Of a stretch of DNA of 64,000 nucleotides, positions 34,970-45,200 are shown one piece after another. The DNA lies in contig CM043967.1 in assembly GCA_014529385.2 (NCBI GenBank), positions 82,921,778 to 82,985,777 on the forward strand, in the 5' to 3' direction. The notes beneath the pieces were generated by a model. The model did no database searches. It was not told the origin of the DNA and worked only from the letters and a program-made list of their open reading frames with translations. Within the stretch, counting starts at the first letter, position 1; each line of letters begins with the position of its first letter. Origin of the DNA: Adiantum capillus-veneris (taxonomy: Eukaryota; Streptophyta; Polypodiopsida; Polypodiales; Pteridaceae). Position numbers and translations under genes: made by a program.

Positions 34970-35275
34970 TTATTTCTTCTTCATCATCCTCTTGCGCAAG
35001 CGTGTAATCAAGAACCTCGCGATGCGTGGATACTCATCCTGTGCAAAAGAATAAGTATGTGCCACCGGAGAAACATTCGCTACTGGGTAGGGATCACTAG
35101 TTATCCATAGACGTATCAGCCATTCTAACTCCTCAAAATTTCGCTCACGTGCAAGTCTCTCTACCAAATCCCATTCGCAAGAAAGTACAGGGTAGCAGAT
35201 GTGAAACACTTGAGAAAAAGAAAAAGGGTACCTTTCATAAAAAATAGAAGCGCATGCCTCTGGTGAACTAGCCAT
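34970..35275 (-). CDS. 101-codon ORF near the 3' end of element E
   Basis: An intact ATG frame on the minus strand encodes MASSPEACASIFYERYPF onward. It contains a Leu/Glu/Arg-rich helix-prone middle (LVERLARERNFEELEWLIRL) and a very basic C-terminus (RLRKRMMKKK). No family is recognised. It is in the sense orientation of E, downstream of integrase. A TATA-like box at about 35447-35458 and a polypurine tract at 35539-35552 lie just upstream. It could be an accessory protein of E or a chance frame; it is intact while the main E frames are broken, but it is short. Confidence 0.4.
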   Translation of the reverse strand: MASSPEACASIFYERYPFSFSQVFHICYPVLSCEWDLVERLARERNFEELEWLIRLWITSDPYPVANVSPVAHTYSFAQDEYPRIARFLITRLRKRMMKKK

Positions 35276-35446
35276 CTCTGAGAATATAAATAGATTTGGT
35301 TAGGTCTTTAAAACATGAGTTGTTTTTGTGTGTTGCTTGATGTGACATGGTGAATTTAGACTTATGTGTAGGATCTGATAGGGTGCTCTCTCGTTGCTAG
35401 TCGCTCTTGCTCTTTTACTTTTTTATCTTGTTTTTGTGAGTATAAG

Positions 35447-35458
35447 GCTTTATATATA
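35447..35458 (-). promoter_or_regulatory. Internal TATA-like box in element E
   Basis: Minus-strand GTATATATAAAG lies about 170 bases upstream of the ATG of the 101-codon ORF and about 80 bases downstream of an internal polypurine tract. Its position suggests an internal promoter or a remnant LTR. This is inference from composition only. Confidence 0.3.
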
Positions 35459-35538
35459 CATTCCCTAAGATTGGAGATTAAGAGGTCAGGGAGAAATGTT
35501 GAGAGGGAAGCAAGTGAATGATGGATGTCAACAAACAC

Positions 35539-35552
35539 TCCCCCCTTCCTTG
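35539..35552 (-). other. Internal polypurine tract followed by TG
   Basis: Minus-strand AAGGAAGGGGGGAG is followed at once by TGTTTGTTGACATCC, the usual layout of a polypurine tract and LTR start. It lies right after the stop of the W(V/I)PK ORF, but about 1.9 kb before the true 3' LTR of E, whose own polypurine tract is at 33654-33665. Confidence 0.5.
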
Positions 35553-35558
35553 GGTAGA

Positions 35559-36278
35559 TCATACCGTTTGAAATGATGTCGTCACCCTTTGAAACCAGTT
35601 GTTCCAAGTTGTTATAGGTGAAGGCTTTAACCAATAGTTTTCGACCGCTCTATGCGTTTCATCTAGTTGCAAGGGTGGTAAGGTACTCTCCCATGATTTT
35701 ATTTGCAACATCGTTGTAGGTGGTGAACTTACAACGGGAGGTGTAAACTCTTTCTTGCTTGTATGGATATGTACAATGGTAGGTGGAGGTTGTATCGAAG
35801 CTTCTATTTCGGTATAGGAACTACATGAAGAGCAAGAAGCTTCATTTGCTTTCCCTGTTCCTGAGCTATGTGGAACAAATCGTTCTTTCTTTGGTACCCA
35901 AACTAGCTCTAGAGCAGGTGTGTCGCATTCTGTGATTTTTTCCTTTCCACGATCTTCAATTTGTTTTGGAGCCACATGATTGAGCTCACATGGACCCGGT
36001 GACAGGTAAGAGTACAATTTACGTTTGGGCACCCAAATTTGATCATTTCCTTCATAGTATCCTTGGGCTTCCAATAGTCGTTTAGGAATCCAACGCAATG
36101 TTTCTTTACATTTCTTGGAGTGAGGGGGACGTTTCTTACGAGGCTTCCATTTTTTAGCATCAGCCATGGTTACTAAAGAAGCTTTAGGGACCCACTTGTA
36201 TGTTTTCTTTGTTATATTAGGATGTTTCTTGTGTGTCTCAAGCTTTTTTTCAACTACATCAGTTGAAGCTCTAGAGAG
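35559..36278 (-). CDS. W(V/I)PK-repeat ORF of element E, 5' end cut by F
   Basis: A minus-strand frame is open from the F insertion site (36278) to a stop at 35559. The first ATG is at 36167 (202 codons), but the frame runs open further upstream. It repeats a short motif: KWVPK (36184-36198), RWIPK (36081-36095), IWVPK (36024-36038) and VWVPK (about 35889-35903). A Lys/Arg-rich stretch (KWKPRKKRPPHSKK) precedes a Ser/Thr/Pro-rich C-terminus. Similar WVPK words occur in some plant retrotransposon polyproteins, but I do not know a function. Insertion of F separated it from the second protease domain of E. Confidence 0.5.
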   Translation of the reverse strand, partial: LSRASTDVVEKKLETHKKHPNITKKTYKWVPKASLVTMADAKKWKPRKKRPPHSKKCKETLRWIPKRLLEAQGYYEGNDQIWVPKRKLYSYLSPGPCELNHVAPKQIEDRGKEKITECDTPALELVWVPKKERFVPHSSGTGKANEASCSSCSSYTEIEASIQPPPTIVHIHTSKKEFTPPVVSSPPTTMLQIKSWESTLPPLQLDETHRAVENYWLKPSPITTWNNWFQRVTTSFQTV

Positions 36279-36471
36279 TGTTGGGGTTAAGGCCTATGTG
36301 CCTTGACCGGTCGCCCAGGTCATGGGCGCCCGCCCACTGTTACCCTATACTTATAGTGAGTATACTGTATAGGGGGAGCTGCCACTTCATAGTCTCCCCA
36401 CCCATATTTGTGTCGTGTCTCTCCTTCTCTCTCTCTCACTCTCCGTCTGTGGTGCTCCCCGATCCCCTTCA
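36279..36471 (+). repeat. 5' LTR of copia element F
   Basis: This 193-bp repeat begins TGTTGGGGTTAAGGCC and ends GATCCCCTTCA. Four substitutions separate it from the partner at 49385-49577. Confidence 0.94.
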
Positions 36472-36473
36472 AT

Positions 36474-36485
36474 TGGTATCAGAGC
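36474..36485 (+). other. Primer-binding site of F, initiator tRNA-Met
   Basis: TGGTATCAGAGC begins two bases after the 5' LTR, an exact match to the standard copia primer site. Confidence 0.93.
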
Positions 36486-38110
36486 TATGGTGACCGCGGA
36501 GAGCACGACGGCTTTGAGAGCTTCGAGGCGATAGCTCGCTCGCTCTCGACGGTAGAGAGATTAAGAAATCTTGGAAGCTTTGAATGAATGCAATGGGAGC
36601 TTGTGAGCTCAGTTGAGAGTGATGTATGCTCTTGTGGAAGCTCAGAAAGGAGTGTGGAAGATTGTGTGTAAGTGAAGGTGCTGCCCTAAAACTGTGTGCG
36701 CAGCAGCACAGTTTTCAGATTCGTTTTTCTCCTTGTAGAATGCAGATTTGAGAATTCTGATGGATGTGTCCATCCGTTTCGACGTGGTCTACAACTTTGC
36801 AGAAGAAACTTTTTGCAAATTCCTCACCGTTTTGCTGATATTCAGCTCAGACTGACTGTATACAAAAATTCCAGATTTTCTGTTGTCGCATTGTGTGTGA
36901 GTTTGATGCACTTTTGGAAGCACGGGAGATGCTTGAAGTTGAGTGCATAAATTCTGAGCTGAAGATGCAATTGCAGCTTGTGTTAAGCTTGTGGTTTGAG
37001 AGTTTTTGGTAGACTTGGGCAACGAAGTACGGAGGCGTTTACACACCATCGAGGCGGTCTCTTGAGAGACGCAGTTTTTTGGAGCACACAGGTGGAGCTT
37101 CTTTCACTGGTTTTCACAGGATACTTTGGCATTGATTTTGTGCTTGGATTCATGGTCTTTGCGGATGGTTTGCATATGGTTATGGCGCATAGTTGATGCC
37201 CATTATACATGCATTTTGACGAGAACTTTCAAGTGCCGGTGAGCTCTCTTGAGAGCATTGTTTTCGCATTGATCAAGTTTCCGGATTGCAAATCTTTTGG
37301 CGGTTGCTTATGCGCGGTCACTCCGTTGATGTACGTTGAGTGCGGATTGCCATTGTATGTGAAAATGTGGAGCCATTTTAGCATTTCTACTCATTGGCAT
37401 TGAGTAGTGTTATGGTTTATGGTAGAGATTGTACTTGAGTTTTTTGCTCAGTTTTCAGGGGAAATTCTATCGGATTTTTCCCAGATTCTCGCCATAGTTT
37501 GTGATCGAGTGTTTACTCTCACTTTGACAGGTTTTGTCAGTTTGTACACAGTTTTGTGTTTTTGTATCCACTCTCGCAAGAGTGAGGAGTTGTGTATCTT
37601 TCTTTGCTTGAGACAGTGGTTTGCTCTCAGGTGGGAGAGTCTTGTGATCTCGAGCATTGTTTGCCATAGTTTTGCAGAGCTTATGCATTTGGAGTGCGGT
37701 TTGATGCGCTTTGGTTGCTCATGGTTTTGAGCGTGCACTCAGTTTGGTTATTGGTTTTGTGGCCGTTTTACTGACGAAACTCTGGCGAAATTTTCCCATG
37801 AGTTTTATGCGTATCATTTATGCGATCTAGGTAGAGATTGCGGGTTGCACTCAGCATTTGCGTGCGGTGTTCTCTACAGGTGGGAGATTTGTGCGTGTGT
37901 ATGCATCGATACCGCACAGTGTGGGCTTGGTGATTAGCTCACAGATTGCAGTGTGATACTAGAGCATGCGAGGCTTGTATTGACATTGCGGGAGCTCTAT
38001 TTTGGAGTGTGTCTCACAGGTTTTACATTGTGTTTCTGGCCATATTGGTATACAGTTTCTAGGTGTTGTTGGTGAGGTGGTTTTGCTTTCTAGTTTGCTA
38101 CATAGTGCTC
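36486..38110 (+). other. Long untranslated leader of element F
   Basis: About 1.6 kb separates the primer site from the Gag start. It is rich in GTTTTG/TTTTGC words and holds only short unsupported frames. Such a long leader is unusual beside a 193-bp LTR. Confidence 0.6.
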
Positions 38111-38527
38111 ATGGCAGAGACAGGTGATCGATCAGATTGTGACCTCTCACAGATGCGCGTGTTTGATGGGTCGGACTTTGCGGCATGGAGAGAGTGTATG
38201 CTTGATGCATTGACACAGCGAGGGTTGCATCGACCATTGAGTGGTGATGCAGGTAGACCTTCAAACATGTCTGACGATCAGTGGCAGGAGCTAGAGGAGA
38301 TGGAACTATCTACGCTCTCTTTGCACCTTGCGGAATCTGTATATGCTCTTGTTATGTATGAGACTACTTCGAGAGCACTTTGGCGCAGATTACATGATAT
38401 GTATGATAGATCTGAGTCATCACGGACTCGTCTGAGACATGTACGTTCACGAGTATGCCGACAGGTGATATGTTGGTATTGTGGTCATTCTGGACACGTT
38501 AGACAGCGTCGTTTTCGTCGTATGTGA
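38111..38527 (+). pseudogene. Shortened copia Gag of element F
   Basis: The start is the ATG at 38111 (MAETGDRSD); the frame is open upstream but without leader support. RVFDGSDFAAWRECMLDAL and later LHLAESVYALVMYE match the copia Gag (UBN2-type) N-terminal region. After RLRHVRS the frame jumps directly to a knuckle-like CWYCGHSGHVRQRRF, where the final Cys of CX2CX4HX4C is replaced. The C-terminal half of Gag is therefore deleted. Total is 138 codons, against about 250-300 before the knuckle in full copia Gags. Confidence 0.8.
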
Positions 38528-38572
38528 CATCGTAGGAGACATGGCAGTCTCAGAGATGTATGTAGTGATGCC

Positions 38573-39080
38573 ATGGACTCAGTTGCTTTGACAGTTGAGG
38601 CACATGTAGTTTCGGAGTATACTAGTGACGGGGATGTCACTTTTACCTCGAGCTATGCACGAGATGCTATACATGTGGATAGTGCACTCCCTTCGCAGTG
38701 GTTGCTAGACGCAGATGCTATGTTTCATGTCATGCCGCATCGTGCATGGTTTTGTAGCTATTCTAGCGGGATGCTTGGCAGTGTAAGTTTGACCGATGGA
38801 TCGATGCATGTGATAGCAGGTGTAGGAGATGTGAGATTGTCATTACCGAGTGGTGCATCTTACTTGTTACGACATGTGCGCTATGTACCACATTTGACAC
38901 TGAGTTTGATCTCGATTGGTCAGCTTAGAGATTGTGGATGTCAGATTTCGCTACGAGAGCAAGATTTTGTGATGGATTTGGGTTCGCTAGTGATTGCGAG
39001 AGGTGCCAGGAGTGGTACAGGTTACCCATTGCATGTGGATCACGCGAGAGACGGTGCTGTCTCTGTGATCATGCAGCCAG
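38573..39080 (+). pseudogene. Copia protease fragment of element F
   Basis: The frame has QWLLDADAMFHVMPHRAWF, matching the copia retropepsin start W(Y/L)LDSGAxxHM with DSGA changed to DADA, then LRHVRYVPHLTLSLISIGQL, the conserved region that follows. It is cut at 39080 by the LTR of element G. The integrase that should come next is not found on the far side of G. Confidence 0.85.
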
Positions 39081-41437
39081 TGATAGCCGTTTTTCGGCTC
39101 TTTGTAATTGCCACAGTGAGTTACCTCACCCTACCAAAATCACCCAAACACTGTGGCTATCCCTACCATTTCACTGTACATAGGCGTGCGTGAGTCACGG
39201 GACTTTTCCCATATCTTCTTAAAAAACCCTCAATTAGCTAGTCATTGGGCTAGTTGAGCCAAAAAAATAAAAAAATAAGTATATTATGGCCCATGCGTAT
39301 GTAAATATTTCTTTGTATATAGGGCCTAAATAAAAGATTTTTTCATAATTATTTTGATATTTATTTAAATATTTCTACCTAGGTGTGTGTTATTTATGCT
39401 CTGTACATTGCCTCACCATTACCACAATTTTTCTTACCATTTTTCATACTCTTTATTCCATATAGAAATATTTTCATGTAAGCTTCTCTTATATTTGGTG
39501 TAACTCCACCCCAACAAAAATCCAAAAAAACTAGTTTTATTTATGTGTATATTTTTTCACTATTGTGATTTTTCCCTTCCTACATCTATTTTGTTTTTTT
39601 TTCTAAAAATTTAGAACACCAAAAATATTTATCTTTTTATGGTAGCCTCATAATGAGAGAGATTTCTTTTGACCCCTTTATATTTTTTCCACTTATATTA
39701 TTTATATTTGACATGTACATATTTTTTAGACCCCTCAATATTTGATTTTCTTAGTTGTACTATTCACTTATATCACAATCTCAACAATATCTTCAATTAT
39801 AGACCTACCAAATAAGGTCAAGGGTAGGTGGCATGCATACATGCACTATGGAGGGCTCACTCTTGGAGGTATTCAAAAGAATCATCCAAAGAAGGACCCC
39901 ACAAGGACCTTGTGCAGTGGAAAAAAACGGTCGGTTTTGATGAATTTTTAAAGTTCACTTGCTCTCCAAATTTGAAAAGGTGATACAAACAAAAGTTGTA
40001 GCTCGTGGGCTGAACTTTTGCCTCAAATTTTTTCATATTGTTTTGAGCTACGAGCTGTGAGCTATGATTTTATTAGTGGACCCCAGTTTTCCCATGCTAT
40101 GCAGCCACACTCTCTCTTCCACTTTATCATTTTCCTCTTTCACACACACTTCTCCACTCATCATCCCCACCTCTCTCACCACTCCTCTCTGCACCCTACT
40201 CACCTTCTCCTCAACCTTGAAGAATAAGAGAAACCATGGTGAACTCATACCTCCCACACACAATTCCATTCCAAAATTGACCACCTAGTCTCATTTTTCC
40301 TCCTCCAATTTACCCATATCTATAAAAAAAACCACAAAATTCAGCCTCTTCTCTTAAAAGACAACATCATGGTGGTTGATTACTCAGCTTCAATTACCTT
40401 GTCTCTCAAGGAAGGTCAAGAGTGGAGAAAAAATGTACCGTCAAAGCTAGTGGACCGTCAACAAGCGTCAAAATTGGCCCTACTCAAGACACTTGGAGCA
40501 TCAACCTTGTAAGAAATCCACCTTTTCTTACCTCTTAAGAGTTTTTCTTCCTTATTTGTATCCTACATGGATACTCCCATTGTAAATATCCAATTCCATT
40601 TGTAAATTAATACTAACTCTACTAACACTAACCCACTATGAAAAGTCCTATCACCTCCATTTCTCTCCTCTCTCTTTCCCCACCAACTTCTTGATAATTC
40701 CAAGCAAAAGAAATTAGATAAATTGCTGAAAATCTAACCCAACCATGGTTAGAGGAGTAACCCTAGCCTTCAAAATTGCTATAAAAGGAGGGTGTAGCTA
40801 GCACAAAAGGGGGAGCCATAAGCAAGAGCACTATGCTATAGCTTGAGAAGCCAAGCTCAACCTCTCTAGAAGGAGCTCTTGAGTGGAAGCTCATTGTCTT
40901 ATGCATGTGCATGTGTTGTAATAGGAGATTAGCAAGGGAACTCTATGCCGTTGTAAGAGAGAGAGTGATCACTCAATTGAGAGTAGGAAATCTATCATTT
41001 CTCCTACTAGTGTAAGCCCAACATTTGCTGAATCAAGGAGGGTGGATTTGGACTAAGCTTGGATACTTTGTCTCTCTTCCCACGTGAAGTAATGGACAAC
41101 AATGATGTGTAAGTGTCTTGGTGTTTTTTTTTGTTAAGTTCTTGATAGCTTGTCTCTAGTGTTGTCATCAATTTAGCCATAAATCCCACATACTGTAAGA
41201 GGGCGACAGGGTGGAGAGGACTCCCCTGGCCTTAAGACAGTGAGTGGGGTGGCTTTTCTTGTGATGTGTTGTGGTGTAATTTACTCAAGCTATGTTGAAC
41301 AAATACTAATATCACTTTGATTGGTCATGACAGATTTGTAAGAAGGTATTAGTGCAACAAACACCCCCTCACCCTTCTCTCTCTTTCTTACATATATAAT
41401 TGTGTTTGCTTGATCATTGCCGATACGTTTCAAAGCA
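39081..41437 (+). repeat. 5' LTR of gypsy element G
   Basis: This 2357-bp repeat carries a 31-bp A-rich stretch at about 39251-39285 and a 10-bp stretch near 40068-40078 that the partner lacks; otherwise it is nearly identical. A clear TATA box, CTATAAAAGG, is at 40789-40798. Short open frames inside the LTR occur in both copies but show no domain. Confidence 0.94.
40789..40798 (+). promoter_or_regulatory. LTR promoter TATA box of element G
   Basis: CTATAAAAGG fits the plant TATA consensus and is conserved in the 3' LTR at about 47693-47702. Transcription would be expected to start about 30 bases downstream. This is inferred from sequence only. Confidence 0.6.
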
Positions 41438-41470
41438 GCCCGAGATCCACGACCTAGGAGAGTCTTGCAA

Positions 41471-42209
41471 TGTTGGAATTACGGAGAGTCTGGACATGGG
41501 ATGTATAATTGTCCTTGGCCCCGTGGGGAGACCTAACTTGAATTACCCAGTGATGAATGCAGGTGAAGGAACTGGTCAACAACCAAGGCTTCTACAAAGA
41601 CCAAATGGACCAAGACCACCTCCACAAGGGGTAGAAGGAGTTCCACCTTTGCCAGATCCAAATGTGCATGTGGTAGAGGTGACAAACTCAAATGAGGTTG
41701 ACATGGAAGCAAATGGCATTAAGCGTGGCCGAGGAAAAGGTAAAGAGAAAGAGGGTGTCCCATCACAGAGTGACCATGGACAAGGCAAGAAGGCAAAGGA
41801 GACCAAGGAAGCTAAGAGGACTCGACGTTGTATCAATCTCCAAGACTTCCCTCTTGGACATGGTATGGCTCCATACAACCTGTTGGAAGACATGCGAGGT
41901 AAGGGTCCTGATATCTCATGGCCTCAGTTTCTTGCATTATGCCCACAAGTTAGGAGGGATTTAACAAAGGCAGTTAGCACTAGGAGAAAGGTAAAAGAGA
42001 GTTTTCCTGTTGTAAAAATTGCACATGCTGAAATGAACGAGGATATTACACCTGTGCTAGATTGTTACATAAAAGGAAGATTGGTTAGGAAAGGTCTAGT
42101 GGATGGGGGTGCACAAATTTGCATCATGACAGAAGGGCTCATGCAAAGACTAGGCATGCACATCCATGAGACACCTGAAATCAAAGTGAAAATGGCAAAC
42201 AATAGCTAG
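41471..42209 (+). pseudogene. Gag knuckle and protease N-terminus of element G
   Basis: At 41471-41512 one frame reads CWNYGESGHGMYNC, a CCHC knuckle with the second Cys changed to Tyr. Coding then continues in the pol frame, with a shift near 41510-41560. It passes a Pro-rich part, a Lys/Arg-rich part (KRGRGKGKEKEG) and a block ending VSTRRK shared with element H. The retropepsin site VDGGAQICIM follows at 42099. A TAG at 42207 interrupts the protease, which resumes in the same frame. Gag upstream of the knuckle is deleted. Confidence 0.8.
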
Positions 42210-42242
42210 GCTAGGTGGGTAGGCATTTGTAAAAATGTTTTT

Positions 42243-45200
42243 GTGGAGGCCTTTGGCATTAAGAAGGCAGTGGATTTCTATGTCATGTCTACCAAGGGAA
42301 ATGGTTACCCATTTATCCTAGGAAGACCATGGCTAATGAAAATGCAAGCTTTGCAGGATTGGGAGAGTGGAAAGCTAATTTGTAGGAATGACAATCACAA
42401 GAAGGTTGTCTTTGACATGAAGGAGCAACGCCAAGAGGAGCTCCATGAAGAATCATCTCGAAGTGAGACGGAAGAAGATTGGACTGAAAACACTTCAGAA
42501 GAAGAAAGTAGCGGCAGCATTACTGAAGAGGAGTCCTCCATTGAAGTCATGGGGGTAAGGTTTAAGCCAAACAACCAGGAGACCTCTTCTCGAGGTTTGG
42601 AAGAGGTAGGTTCCCAAGAGAACCAAAAGGTGGAAGATGAAGGAATGTTAGAAGGTATGTTGTCTACAACACTTACAAAGGATGAAAGAGAGGAGTTCAA
42701 ATGTGTGCTAAGGAAATTTTCGAGGATTTTTGCTAAAGACTACACCGATGTGTGTGGAGTAGATGTTGTTCAACACAAGATTGAGTTGAAGCCAGAGGCC
42801 ACACCTAAGGCTCAAAAGCTACGAAGGCTAGGAGTCATTAAGGAGCAGGCTCTACTCAAGGAGGTAAGAAAGATTCTAGCAGCAGGTTTCATTTATCCAG
42901 TGGAGAATTTAGAGTGGGTCTCACCCGTTGTTGTCACTCCTAAGAAAAACGGCAAGTGGAGGGTGTGTGTGGATTATCGTCCACTTAATGAGGCAACAAA
43001 AAGAGATCACTTTCCCCTCCAATTTCAGGATGAGATACTAAATGAAGTAGCTGGTCATGAGAAGTACACTGTGTGTGATGGCTACTCGGGTTACTTTCAA
43101 ATAGGTATCGCATTGGAGGATCAATTGAAAACAACCTTTATCACTCCTTGGGGTTGTTATGCTTTTAGAGTCATGCCATTTGGCCTGACAAATGCTCCTG
43201 CAACTTTCCAACGCTTCATGAACATGGTGTTTCAAGCATTCTTTGGAAAGTCCATTAGGGTTTTTATTGATGATTTTTGCATTTATAGCTCAAAATCATT
43301 GCATCTACAAAGGGTAGAAGAAGGTTTAAAGAATCTCTATGACATGGGAGGTCAACTCAACCCCGACAAGTGTCACATAGCTGAGGATGAAGTGATCTTG
43401 CTTGGTCACAAGGTTTCCTGTAAAGGCATTGAGGTGGATCCTTCAAAGGCAAAGGCTCTTATTGAGCTCCCCTCACCCAAGAATCTCAAAGAGGTCATAT
43501 CATTCATTCAAAAAGTGAAGTATATGTCACGCTTTATTCACTTAGCTTCGGAGTTGCTTCATCCTTTGCAAAAGTTGACACAACAAGTAGAATTTTCATG
43601 GTCTGATGAGCTTGAAGAGTATTTTTGTAACATTAAAGTCATTTTGTCAGAGCTACAAACACTCATGCCTCCTTGTTGGGAGTACACATTCTTTGTTAGC
43701 TCTAGTGTTGGAAGGGAAACAATTGGTGCTGTGTTGCTACAACAAGATCCCCACAGTACAAGGATGCGACCCATCTACTTTGCTAGTAGGGTCATGAATG
43801 CTTTGGAGAGAGACTACACAGAAGCAGAACTCATGATGCTTTCTCTCATGTTTGTGGTGAGAAAGTTTAGATCCTACCTGCTACCAAAACCTTTTGTAAT
43901 TCTCACTGCAGAGAATTTGTTCCCTTGGGTGTCATCTCAAATGAATCTTAGTACTAGGATCTCAAAGTGGATTATGGAGTTGCAAGAGTTTCAATACTCT
44001 TTCAAGGTAGAAGATAGTGTGCGTGCACAATTGGCAGGGATTCTCACTTATAGGGTGCATGAAAAGGAGATTAAGGTGCCTGAAGTAAAGACCCTACCAT
44101 TACCACCACCAAAAAGTATTCCTAATGCTTTTACCTTGTTCTTTGATGGAGCTTTTCGTCGAGCCACAGGAAAAGCAGGGGGAGGGCTAGTGTTTCTCAA
44201 CCCAAGTGGAGAGGTGGTCATGAAAGAGAAGTTCAATCTACCAAGTTCAGCTAGCAACAATGAAGCAGAATACGACACACTAATTCATGGTTTGAAGATG
44301 TGCATTGGCCAAGGGATACAACGCCTCATGGTAAAGGGAGATGCACTTCTCATTGTTAAACAGATTTTAGGCATTTGGGCATGCAAGAATGAAAGCTTAC
44401 GGACAAAAGTTCATGCCATTCGTAGATTGTTTAATCAATTTGAAGAAGTGCAACTATATCATATTCCTAGGAAACAAAATGAAGATGCCGATTTACTTGC
44501 ACAGCAAGTAGTTACATGTGTTGAGAAAGAAGTGCAGGTCATCATGATGGCAGCAACTGTCAAGCAACCGAGATACCAGGGATTGGAGTCATTGACTCCC
44601 ATTATTAGCTACATTTTGGAGGGCGAGTTTCCACAAGACTTCACGAAGGCTCAGAAGAGGAGACTCATGAAGAAGGCAAGCGCATATCTCTTCCTAGAAG
44701 GCTCCCTCTATCAAAGAGGGAGGGATCAAGTATGCAGAAGAGTACCAACTATTGAGGAAATTCCAGCCATTCTAAAAGGTTTGCATGAAGAAGCATGTGG
44801 TGGTCATTTTGCCCAAGAATTAACTGTGAAGAAGATTTTGCTTGCGGGGTATGTTTGGCCAAGTCTGCATGTGGATGTCCAACATTGGTGTAAAAGTTGT
44901 CACAATTGTCAGGTAAATGGGAATAGAAGATTGGTTTATGGTCCAAGGCAAATCGTGCTTGCAAATGGACCCTTTGAAAAGTGGGGCATTGATGCTATGG
45001 GTCCTCTGCCTAGGACAAACAATGGTAAACTCTACATTCTAGTGGCTGTAGACTATATGACTAGGTGGGTGGAAGCACAAAGTGTGGCAAAGGTAAATGA
45101 GAAGACAGTGAGCAAATTCGTCTACACTCACATTTGTTGTAGATTTGGCACACCTTTGGAGATTGTTTCTGATAATGGTCCAGGGTTTAGAAAGGGATTG

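Noticed and set aside
39742-40288. Short frames inside the LTRs of G (repeated at 46666-47202)
   Set aside because: They are duplicated only because the LTR is; they contain no known domain and are interrupted by an indel between the copies.
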